This document shows positions 36,740-46,900 of a stretch of 64,000 bases of DNA, piece after piece. Made by a program: the position numbers and the translations under genes. The notes beneath the pieces were generated by a model. The model worked only from the letters and a program-made list of their open reading frames with translations, did not search any database and was not told the DNA's origin. The DNA comes from Paulownia fortunei (taxonomy: Eukaryota > Streptophyta > Magnoliopsida > Lamiales > Paulowniaceae), in contig CM033120.1 of the NCBI GenBank assembly GCA_019321725.1, positions 11,550,716 to 11,614,715 on the forward strand, written 5' to 3'. Each line of letters starts with the position of its first letter. Position 1 is the stretch's first letter.

Positions 36740-37185
36740 TTCAACCTATAAATCTATTAAAATGGCACCTTGGCTCAACAATTGGCGTTGCGGCATTAGA
36801 TTATCTATCATAGTCTCGTCAAATAATGCTGCAACTCGAGTTTCTAGCACTACTTATGATGGCTTCGTGGCCCTATAAAAATGGCACTGCTGTGTGAGAT
36901 TCTCTATTCTTTTGGTCTGGCAAATCATCGAATGGCGCTGCGACCTAATAACAGAATGGCCCTGCGGTGCGACTTCTGCAGTTTTGGTTTTGTACATCTC
37001 TTCAACTGGGGACGCGGCACAAGATATGGAGTTGTAAATTTGGTTGGCTTTTGTTTCTTTTGCTTGTTCCATTTTCTCCCTTTTGTGATGCCTCTACGAC
37101 TCGAAGCATCAATTTCTCCCTAATTCGCTTAGCTCATACAAAACATTTGTCCAAATTCAAGTGTAGTTTTCAATGAATGGTATAT
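36740..37185 (-). repeat. GC-block repeat, possible Athila-type LTR fragment
   Basis: The motif (T)GGC(G/A)(T/C)TGCGGC or TGGC(G/C)CTGCG recurs every 50-60 bp (near 36783, 36880, 36933, 36957, 37007). Similar words (GCTGCGGCA, GGCACTGTGGCGCT) occur at 57890-57980 and, more weakly, in the Athila LTRs at 12840 and 17960. I infer a shared LTR lineage; the short frames on both strands here are not genes. Confidence 0.35.
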
Positions 37186-38320
37186 AAAATACATCAACCT
37201 TGTCACATAAAGATACAATTTTTTTTTAAATATATGAGCTTATCAAACACCATGAAAATGGGAAACATATTTCTTTATATAGTTACTCCATGTAATGTTC
37301 TTTAAAAATATTGAAATATGTCATGATATTATGAGAATTAAGAATGAATTACAAGATTTTTTTGGGTTAAATCCAACTTCATAAATAGGATCTTTTGGAG
37401 TTGATTTACTAAATGCTTTCAAATGGTTAGAACACTATCAATAAATTGAGAGAGTTGACTCCACAACCTGCATGTTTCAAAGTGTGGTGTTTCCCTTCAA
37501 ATTTTGATCATACTCTCTTTATCAATTTAAGCCCTCATTTTGCACGAAAAATTCCATATAGTTTCAGTCACTTTTTTTGGCTTTTTCCGTCATCATTTTA
37601 ACAGCAATAAATTGCATTCTAAATTGTAGAAGGATGGTGGTGGTTGCCTAAGTACTCCCTCCAAAATTCATTTTCAGACATTCTAATGGCCACCACAAAT
37701 TTAAGTTAATTTTCTTACACTAATAGTAACAAGTTGAATATATAATATTGATTCGTCGTGGAAATGGCATGACACAACTTCTAGTCATTTCTTATAGAGA
37801 GGGGTATTTTTGTAGCTCTTTATAATAAAAGGAGGTTAAAACTCGATTTTGGAGTGCAACATAATTTCTGAAAAATAACAAACACGACGTCATAATTTTA
37901 AAAAATAAAAGTCATGTCCCCTACGAATCCCCAAATCGCTAACTCTTGATTTTCCGGCTCTGGTGTTTCAACGACCTTAAAAAATCATTAGAGATTAAGA
38001 GTGTGATTGCTTCCATTTTCGTTCCGTTCATTTATATTTTTTGAGAGAATAGTGAGAAAAAGTTATTTTTGGAGAAAGAAGAATGAATTTTAAGAGTGTG
38101 GGTGGATGTGAGATGAAAGTATAATGATTATAGTTGATGTGATTTTTATTTTTTTTTATGAAATATATTATGGATGTGAGAATTTTATAAGAATTTTTTT
38201 TAAAATGTTATTTGGATATAGATATATTTATGACAATATTTTTTTGTTATTTATCTTGTTTTAAACGTAAAAATATTAGTATATAATTTTTTATTGATAT
38301 TGGATTAATATTAAGTATAT

Positions 38321-38442
38321 AATTAATTATAATTTATGTTCACATTGTCTTACTTATCTATGGTGTAACTTTTATATATATTATTAATTATAATTTATGT
38401 TCACATTGTCTTACTTATCTATGAAGTAACTTTTATATATAA
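38321..38442 (+). repeat. 61-bp tandem duplication
   Basis: The segment ATTATAATTTATGTTCACATTG to CTATG..GTAACTTTTATATA occurs twice with a period of 61 bp and only about two differences, followed at once by a (TA)n tract. Confidence 0.85.
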
Positions 38443-38481
38443 TATATATACTTAATATATATATATATATATATATATATG
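38443..38481. repeat. (TA)n microsatellite
   Basis: Alternating TA with one interruption (ACTTAATA). Confidence 0.85.
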
Positions 38482-39099
38482 TAAATTACAAGTTATTCTT
38501 GTATTTTTGTGAAAATGCAAAAAAAAATTAATATTCATTAAAAAATAATATTTTAATTTGATGTTTGTAAATTAAATTTTAATATTTCTAATTATATTTT
38601 AATAAGTACTATCTTATTTGTAATTTTTTTTCTCCATAAAAGTTAGAATAGAAAATAATTATATTGTTATGACATAAATTAAATTAATTTCTTTTATATT
38701 CCGTACATTTATAATCAATAAATTGTTCAATCGCATATACAATATAATATTTTTTTGCATGAACGTATATGTAATGTACATAAGTACATAATCAAATATT
38801 TTAATTAAATTATTATTAATACAAAATTTTAAAATATATTTTTTCAATTGTTATTTTAATACATATTAAATAGATTAAATATGCAGTATTGTCAATAATA
38901 CCATACTATTTTAATATAAAATAAAATTATTGTGCCATTTATTTTTATTTCTCTTTTGTATTCCAATTTACCTTGATATAACAAGAACCTTCATAAACCA
39001 AAAATAGCAGATATTGCTAAGAATCAGACAATCAAAACAATAAACCCAGGTTTTTTTAACAAAATTTTGGATGTCCATAGAATTTCCACAAATTTATTA

Positions 39100-39937
39100 A
39101 AGCACATTGCAAAGATCTTGTTTTTCCACTACCAGCTGTTTTTCCGCCAGCGCCAGTGCTCTTCCTCCTTTCTCCGGCGACCTCTCTCCCTCCCTCCACC
39201 CCTTCCTTATTTCCCAATTACCCTGGCCGTTATATATAATTTTTCTATTTCTTCTGCTCGACTCTTCCGAATACTTTTTTGCGGGTTCTCGTCGTCGTCG
39301 GCGATTTCCCACCTGCAGAGGGCTTCGTCCAGATTACCCACCCTTTCGCGAAGCCTTCTCGTTGGTTTCCCCCTTTCTCCCTTCATCTGCCGTATTCGCG
39401 ATAACGAAAACATTTTTTTGCCCTACTTCGTTCGTCAGGTCTTACCTTTTCCTCGTCGTAGCCGCTGCCATTTTTGTCGGTCGCGGCGTCCTACAAACCT
39501 TAAATCAGATTCTTTAATAGGAATATAAGCAAAATGGGTCTTATTCTATACCTTTCATCTTTTGGGTTTAGGGGAACTGACTCAACAAGAGTAAGAGTAG
39601 GAGCAATGGCCGGAATCGGCCGTGTTTCTACTGGTAGAGAAGACGGTGAAACAAACTTGGGATTAGGGGAGTAGGGATTGCCAGTGATAGAGAGACCTAC
39701 CTTGGCTAAGTCCCATCAATAATTATATTACTGTGGTTCAGAGAAATTTTTATGAAAAGTAGATACATTTTTAGAGGTTGGGTGTAGTTAGCCAGAGATA
39801 AAATGAGAGATTTTCGGAAAGCAAGTTGAGTTTATCCACAACCGATCAAAAATCCTACTGAAAAATTCGCTCAGAGATAGAAATCTCTGAAAAATTTCCA
39901 CAAGCAATCAAACACCCTAAATAATTGGAATTAAGCC
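39100..39937 (+). promoter_or_regulatory. KNL2 promoter end and 5' leader, first copy
   Basis: The sequence changes from AT-rich to a pyrimidine-rich, GC-richer leader (CTCTTCCTCCTTTCTCC.. at 39160-39215) containing a TATATAAT motif at 39230-39240. Open frames across it (39067-39528) are Ser/Pro/Phe-rich, not conserved in type, and lie upstream of the strong start context at 39938. I read them as leader, not protein. The stretch 39720-39925 is AT-richer and ends AATCAAACACCCTAAATAATT, which may be the end of a miniature element. Confidence 0.5.
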
Positions 39938-40182
39938 ATGGCATCTGCTTCAAGTCCAGATCATCACAAGAATAGGGGCAACAGGCCAAAATCCCACTTT
40001 AACCAAACAGTGAGCTTGTTTAGTGTAATACTGTATGTTACAAGTTATTTTGCAGTTAATTGTTCTTGATTTTTTTTTTTTCTGGGAAAATTCAAGGTTT
40101 GTTTGGCAGATTGGTGGTTGGATAAGACTGAAAATGACTTCCAAGGGAGACAACTCGCTGTTGGCGGGTTTACTTCTCGAGA
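39938..40182 (+). pseudogene. KNL2: KNL2 exons 1-2, first copy, cut off by the assembly gap
   Basis: Exon 1 (39938-40009) and exon 2 (40097-40182) look identical to those at 43846-44090, offset by 3908 bp. Exon 1 starts in a GCCATGGC context. Exon 2 encodes VCLADWWLDKTENDFQGRQL, the start of the SANTA domain, and ends at a consensus GTAAGT donor. No exon 3 follows before the N run. Most likely it is the same allele or the other haplotype placed twice by the assembler, not a second gene. Confidence 0.85.
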
Positions 40183-40637
40183 GTAAGTTGCTTCCTTTTA
40201 GTTTGTTCTTTCAATCTCGTGTCACAACTCAGCAGTAAACAACAAAAATTCTCAAAATAAAAGAAATAATAATTTGGCATATTATTGGCGGAAACTTGAA
40301 TTCTATTTCTGTTTCACTCAACCAACCAACCAAGATGATGAGAATGAGAAAATGCAATCATGTGAGCACTGAAAAGTAAGGAACTCTAACAATTCTAACA
40401 GAATAACCAAATCAGTTGCGCACACAAAAATGAGCTAGGTGTGGAATTTTAGTCGTGTGATTTTGCTTAAATTCTCTCTGCCAAACTGCGTATTTTTGCC
40501 ATGTGATTTTGGTGCCTTCTGCTGTGCATCTTCACCAGATCATGCCTTATTAAATCTATTCAGAGAAAAACTGTGCTGCCCTTATAGCGTATGTCTCTAG
40601 CCAAATTGACTTCGTCTTAATCCAATCTTCTATTTCT

Positions 40638-42200
40638 TCACCAGTAATTGTAACACTTCCTCCCCCTCGAATCAGCCTTGTCCTCACGGCTGAAAATTAG
40701 GAAATTGCTGCTGAAAAGTTCTTGAGGAATCAGGGAGAGAATAAGACCAATGAGCAAGTACCTGTGCTGTTGAATGATTTTCCTTTTTTCTTCCTGAGCC
40801 TTTTTCCTTTCTTCTTCCCAAGCCTTGTGTGTTAGACGTGAGTTCTGCCATCTTGATTGAGGTGGCATTCCCTTAGTCTCATGAAAAACGTCCTCAAATT
40901 TGTTTAAGAGTAGTTGTGTGGCAGGAGGAACATTAGATGTCAATTGGGTCTCCTCTACTCTGAGAACAGTTGAGCTACCAATCCATATGATACCTTCCTC
41001 AAGATGGACCCGACTAATTGAACCTCTAGAAAGTCTAACTTTTCTTAGCGTGATTTTTCTTCCCATGTGATGAACAGGCAAATGTGATAGGATTATATGA
41101 TTACATCCAATCAACCCCCAAAATGACATCACAACCCCTAAACGAATCACCCTCAACTCTGCATCAAATTGATGGTCACTCATCTTCCAAACAAACTTTG
41201 GGCATTTAGCTCTACTAATAGTTTTACTCTCATCAGCTACTATGACCTCCCAAGGAGTAGTGTCTGCTAAAACTAAGAGGCAATTCAAATTTTTGCCGTG
41301 TCACTGGCCAAAAAACTGTGGGCACTCCTATTATCAATTAGAATTGTCAGAGCCCTCTTTTTGATAAAGCCAAGTGGTTTAATAGTTGTTTGGCTCTGTT
41401 GCCCCTGACTGCATGCAAAGAGATTATTCCTTCAATATTTAGGTCCTCCTTTATAGTTGTCTTTTTTCAGTTGCGTTACTTCAAGCTTGTGTTCCTCTAG
41501 TTTTTCTATATTAATTGCTGAGTAAGAGTTCTGACATTTCCAACCTCAGCTACGTCTTCAACCCCCTCAAAAAACTAGAGACTCACCAAGCCCAGGATTT
41601 CTGATTTTCACATGTGAGATCAACTCATCAACTCTTTCTTGATAGGCACTGACATCAGCGTCTTGGGTTAGATTGCTAAATTCAATAACCTTCGTCGCCC
41701 ACTTCAGAAAATCGTTCGATAACAAGGTTGCAAAACAACTCCCAAGCAATGCCTATTCGCCCTTCTATATACTCCATATACCATGAGTCAGTCTTACCTC
41801 TTAAATAGTGTGCAAAGAAGCTTACCTTTGCATGTTCTTCCATGGGAAAAAGCTAGAAGAACCTGTTACTGTGCCTCACCCATGTCTGAGGCTCATCCCC
41901 GTCAAACTCTGGAAATTCTATTTTGGTAAATTGAACGTTTTGGTTCTGTAATCCAGTGCGGTGAGGAGGGTATAATACTCACCCAGTTCTTGAATGGCTA
42001 GCCTCTTCCCATTGTTCCTTCTCCCTACCTTTGTTCTGCTGTAACTTCATGAAAGCTTCTAAGGTGGCTGTTATCTTCTCCACACTTTGTTCCAGTTTCA
42101 GAAACCTTTGCCCATTCATTTTTTTGATCAGCCCATGATTCTTCTTCTGTGCTTCTTGCAAGTCCTTAAAATGGGTGTTATCAGCCACATAATACTCCAC
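40638..42200 (-). pseudogene. gag and protease/RT-entry remains of the intron gypsy element, first copy
   Basis: Three frames on the - strand. 41979-42200 resembles a gag start with a coiled-coil-like Lys/Glu/Gln-rich stretch. 41567-41749 is a gag fragment (YQERVDELISHVKIRNPGL). 40638-41288 has protease-to-RT linker text (LLLNKFEDVFHETKGMPPQS) that jumps directly into the 3' untranslated end. RT, RNase H and integrase are absent. Confidence 0.75.
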
Positions 42201-42532
42201 AGGTTGGACGAGCTGTCCCCTGGTACCAGTTGTAAATAATCAGCAGTAAACAAGAAACATGCTCAAAATAAAAGAAATAAATGGAGATGAATTTGGTGAA
42301 TTAATGGAGGAAAACAGAGTTCTATTTCTGGTTCACTCAACAAAATGATGAAAAGGAGAAAATGCAATTCTGTGAGTAACAATTCTAACAAAACAACCAA
42401 ATCAATTGCTTACACAAAAATGAGCTGGGGGTGGGAATATATTCTAGTTGCTTAAATTCTCTCTGCCAAACTGAGTTTTTTAAGTTGTGTATTTTTGGTT
42501 GCCTTCTACAAAACATCTTCACTAGATCATGT

Positions 42533-42962
42533 TGTTATAATCCTTTGGGTAGAATTCATCCCCAAAAGCTAGTTGTTAAGAGGAGGGTGCTCAAACTGTT
42601 ATAAACCCCATACTAAAAGCCCATAATTTCGATGTGGGACAAGTCCTATACCTTGCAAATGGTCCCATAACAATCCATCACGCTCCACAGCCCAACGCCC
42701 ATGACGGCAGGCTTTGCACTTGTCCCTTTGGCTAGTCTCGGGCAAACATTGCAATGCCAGCGTTACTTCTGTTGTTGCTCAATTGCAACTTGGACACGTG
42801 GTGCCTGCTTTGATACCTTTTATTACAACCTTTTGGGTAGAACTTGTCCCCAAAAGCTAGCTGTGAAGAGGAGGGTGCCCAAAGGGTTATAAACCCCACA
42901 CCGACCCACACTGAAAGCCCCTATTTTCGATGTGAGACAAGTCCCATGCCTTGCAAATGGGC
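42533..42962 (-). mobile_element. TRIM, first copy, truncated at the N run
   Basis: Left LTR 42533-42672 starts TGTTATAATC and is preceded by CATGT (42528-42532), the same five bases that follow the complete copy at 46858. The right LTR begins at 42831 (TATTACAACC) and stops 12 bp before its expected end. The sequence around the right LTR differs from the second copy (for example an extra CCGACCCACAC near 42901). Confidence 0.85.
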
Positions 42963-43062
42963 NNNNNNNNNNNNNNNNNNNNNNNNNNNNNNNNNNNNNN
43001 NNNNNNNNNNNNNNNNNNNNNNNNNNNNNNNNNNNNNNNNNNNNNNNNNNNNNNNNNNNNNN
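42963..43062. other. assembly gap, exactly 100 N
   Basis: A run of 100 unknown bases, the usual placeholder for a gap of unknown size. The sequence on its left and right belongs to two copies of the same region. Confidence 0.98.
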
Positions 43063-43845
43063 TGTTTTTCCGCCAGCGCTGGTGCTCTTCCTCCTTTCTC
43101 CCTCCACCCCTTCCTTATTTCCCAATTACCCTGGCCGTTATATATAATTTTTCTATTTCTTCTGCTCGACTCTTCCGAATACTTTTTTGCGGGTTCTCGT
43201 CGTCGTCGGCGATTTCCCACCTGCAGAGGGCTTCGTCCAGATTACCCACCCTTTCGCGAAGCCTTCTCGTTGGTTTCCCCCTTTCTCCCTTCATCTGCCG
43301 TATTCGCGATAACGAAAACATTTTTTTGCCCTACTTCGTTCGTCAGGTCTTACCTTTTCCTCGTCGTAGCCGCTGCCATTTTTGTCGGTCGCGGCGTCCT
43401 ACAAACCTTAAATCAGATTCTTTAATAGGAATATAAGCAAAATGGGTCTTATTCTATACCTTTCATCTTTTGGGTTTAGGGGAACTGACTCAACAAGAGT
43501 AAGAGTAGGAGCAATGGCCGGAATCGGCCGTGTTTCTACTGGTAGAGAAGACGGTGAAACAAACTTGGGATTAGGGGAGTAGGGATTGCCAGTGATAGAG
43601 AGACCTACCTTGGCTAAGTCCCATCAATAATTATATTACTGTGGTTCAGAGAAATTTTTATGAAAAGTAGATACATTTTTAGAGGTTGGGTGTAGTTAGC
43701 CAGAGATAAAATGAGAGATTTTCGGAAAGCAAGTTGAGTTTATCCACAACCGATCAAAAATCCTACTGAAAAATTCGCTCAGAGATAGAAATCTCTGAAA
43801 AATTTCCACAAGCAATCAAACACCCTAAATAATTGGAATTAAGCC
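43063..43845 (+). promoter_or_regulatory. KNL2 5' leader, second copy
   Basis: Same as 39137-39937 except for an 18-bp shortening in the pyrimidine-rich part (near 43098). The upstream promoter is lost in the gap, so the real promoter is the one left of 39137. Confidence 0.6.
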
Positions 43846-43917
43846 ATGGCATCTGCTTCAAGTCCAGATCATCACAAGAATAGGGGCAACAGGCCAAAAT
43901 CCCACTTTAACCAAACA
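43846..43917 (+). CDS. KNL2: KNL2 exon 1
   Basis: 24 codons, MASASSPDHHKNRGNR onward, from ATG in GCCATGGC context to the donor GTGAGC, phase 0. Confidence 0.8.
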
Positions 43918-46900
43918 GTGAGCTTGTTTAGTGTAATACTGTATGTTACAAGTTATTTTGCAGTTAATTGTTCTTGATTTTTTTTTTTTCTGGGAAAATT
44001 CAAGGTTTGTTTGGCAGATTGGTGGTTGGATAAGACTGAAAATGACTTCCAAGGGAGACAACTCGCTGTTGGCGGGTTTACTTCTCGAGAGTAAGTTGCT
44101 TCCTTTTAGTTTGTTCTTTCAATCTCGTGTCACAACTCAGCAGTAAACAACAAAAATTCTCAAAATAAAAGAAATAATAATTTGGCATATTATTGGCGGA
44201 AACTTGAATTCTATTTCTGTTTCACTCAACCAACCAACCAAGATGATGAGAATGAGAAAATGCAATCATGTGAGCACTGAAAAGTAAGGAACTCTAACAA
44301 TTCTAACAGAATAACCAAATCAGTTGCGCACACAAAAATGAGCTAGGTGTGGAATTTTAGTCGTGTGATTTTGCTTAAATTCTCTCTGCCAAACTGCGTA
44401 TTTTTGCCATGTGATTTTGGTGCCTTCTGCTGTGCATCTTCACCAGATCATGCCTTATTAAATCTATTCAGAGAAAAACTGTGCTGCCCTTATAGCGTAT
44501 GTCTCTAGCCAAATTGACTTCGTCTTAATCCAATCTTCTATTTCTTCACCAGTAATTGTAACACTTCCTCCCCCTCGAATCAGCCTTGTCCTCACGGCTG
44601 AAAATTAGGAAATTGCTGCTGAAAAGTTCTTGAGGAATCAGGGAGAGAATAAGACCAATGAGCAAGTACCTGTGCTGTTGAATGATTTTCCTTTTTTCTT
44701 CCTGAGCCTTTTTCCTTTCTTCTTCCCAAGCCTTGTGTGTTAGACGTGAGTTCTGCCATCTTGATTGAGGTGGCATTCCCTTAGTCTCATGAAAAACGTC
44801 CTCAAATTTGTTTAAGAGTAGTTGTGTGGCAGGAGGAACATTAGATGTCAATTGGGTCTCCTCTACTCTGAGAACAGTTGAGCTACCAATCCATATGATA
44901 CCTTCCTCAAGATGGACCCGACTAATTGAACCTCTAGAAAGTCTAACTTTTCTTAGCGTGATTTTTCTTCCCATGTGATGAACAGGCAAATGTGATAGGA
45001 TTATATGATTACATCCAATCAACCCCCAAAATGACATCACAACCCCTAAACGAATCACCCTCAACTCTGCATCAAATTGATGGTCACTCATCTTCCAAAC
45101 AAACTTTGGGCATTTAGCTCTACTAATAGTTTTACTCTCATCAGCTACTATGACCTCCCAAGGAGTAGTGTCTGCTAAAACTAAGAGGCAATTCAAATTT
45201 TTGCCGTGTCACTGGCCAAAAAACTGTGGGCACTCCTATTATCAATTAGAATTGTCAGAGCCCTCTTTTTGATAAAGCCAAGTGGTTTAATAGTTGTTTG
45301 GCTCTGTTGCCCCTGACTGCATGCAAAGAGATTATTCCTTCAATATTTAGGTCCTCCTTTATAGTTGTCTTTTTTCAGTTGCGTTACTTCAAGCTTGTGT
45401 TCCTCTAGTTTTTCTATATTAATTGCTGAGTAAGAGTTCTGACATTTCCAACCTCAGCTACGTCTTCAACCCCCTCAAAAAACTAGAGACTCACCAAGCC
45501 CAGGATTTCTGATTTTCACATGTGAGATCAACTCATCAACTCTTTCTTGATAGGCACTGACATCAGCGTCTTGGGTTAGATTGCTAAATTCAATAACCTT
45601 CGTCGCCCACTTCAGAAAATCGTTCGATAACAAGGTTGCAAAACAACTCCCAAGCAATGCCTATTCGCCCTTCTATATACTCCATATACCATGAGTCAGT
45701 CTTACCTCTTAAATAGTGTGCAAAGAAGCTTACCTTTGCATGTTCTTCCATGGGAAAAAGCTAGAAGAACCTGTTACTGTGCCTCACCCATGTCTGAGGC
45801 TCATCCCCGTCAAACTCTGGAAATTCTATTTTGGTAAATTGAACGTTTTGGTTCTGTAATCCAGTGCGGTGAGGAGGGTATAATACTCACCCAGTTCTTG
45901 AATGGCTAGCCTCTTCCCATTGTTCCTTCTCCCTACCTTTGTTCTGCTGTAACTTCATGAAAGCTTCTAAGGTGGCTGTTATCTTCTCCACACTTTGTTC
46001 CAGTTTCAGAAACCTTTGCCCATTCATTTTTTTGATCAGCCCATGATTCTTCTTCTGTGCTTCTTGCAAGTCCTTAAAATGGGTGTTATCAGCCACATAA
46101 TACTCCACAGGTTAGACGAGCTGTCCCCTGGTACCACTTGTAAATAATCAGCAGTAAACAAGAAACATGCTCAAAATAAAAGAAATAAATGGAGATGAAT
46201 TTGGTGAATTAATGGCGGAAAATAGAGTTCTATTTCTGGTTCACTCAACAAAACGATGAAAAGGAGAAAATGCAATTATGTGAGTAACAATTCTAACAAA
46301 ACAACCAAATCAATTGCTTACACAAAAATGAGCTGGGGGTGGGAATATATTCTAGTTGCTTAAATTCTCTCTGCCAAACTGAGTTGTGTATTTTTGGTTG
46401 CCTTCTACAAAACATCTTCACCAGATTATGTTGTTATAATCCTTTGGGTAGAATTCACCCCAAAAGCTAGTTGTTAAGAGGAGGGTGCTCAAACTGTTAT
46501 AAACCCCACACTAAAAGCCCATAATTTCGATGTGGGACAAGTCCCATACCTTGCAAATGGTCCCATAACAATCCATCACGCTCCACAGCCCAACGCCCAT
46601 GATGGCAGGCTTTGCACTTGTCCCTTTGGCCAGTCCCGGGCAAACATTGCAATGCCAGCGTTACCTTTGTTGCCGCTCGATTGCAATTTGGACACGTGGT
46701 GCCTGCTTTGATACCTTTTGTTATAACCTTTTGGGTAGAACTCGTCCCCAAAAGCTAGCTGTGAAGAGGAGGGTGCCCAAAGGGTTATAAACCCCACACC
46801 GAAAGCCTTTATTTTCGATGCGAGACAAGTCCCATGCCTTGCAAATGGGCCTATGACACATGTCCCATTAATTCAATTGTGGAAAAGACTGTGATGCCCT

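Larger units (their letters stand above)
37186..39060. other. AT-rich intergenic sequence upstream of KNL2
   Basis: No coding sequence seen. It contains a tandem duplication and a (TA)n tract, listed separately. The KNL2 core promoter should lie near its right end. Confidence 0.5.
40220..42962 (-). mobile_element. Ty3/gypsy deletion derivative in KNL2 intron 2, first copy
   Basis: Same element as at 44128-46972. Left LTR 40220-40655, polypurine tract next to it (GGGGGAGGAAG on the - strand), internal part to 42230, and right LTR from 42231, cut off by the N run. It carries the TRIM at 42533-42962. Confidence 0.85.

Noticed and set aside
36527..37176. Several 60-80 codon frames on both strands
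   Set aside because: Overlapping in most frames across the GC-block repeat; no domain or consistent start.
39067..39528. 153- and 136-codon + strand frames upstream of KNL2 (again at 43.0-43.4 kb)
   Set aside because: They lie in the pyrimidine-rich 5' leader, are Ser/Pro/Phe-rich in two frames at once, and precede the better KNL2 start. The second set reads through the N run.
42823..43425. Long frames spanning the N run
   Set aside because: They exist only because unknown bases were translated as open.
46497..46797. Three overlapping frames with Cys pairs (CPNC, CKAC)
   Set aside because: They lie in the TRIM, overlap in several frames and on both strands, and do not follow a zinc-finger family.
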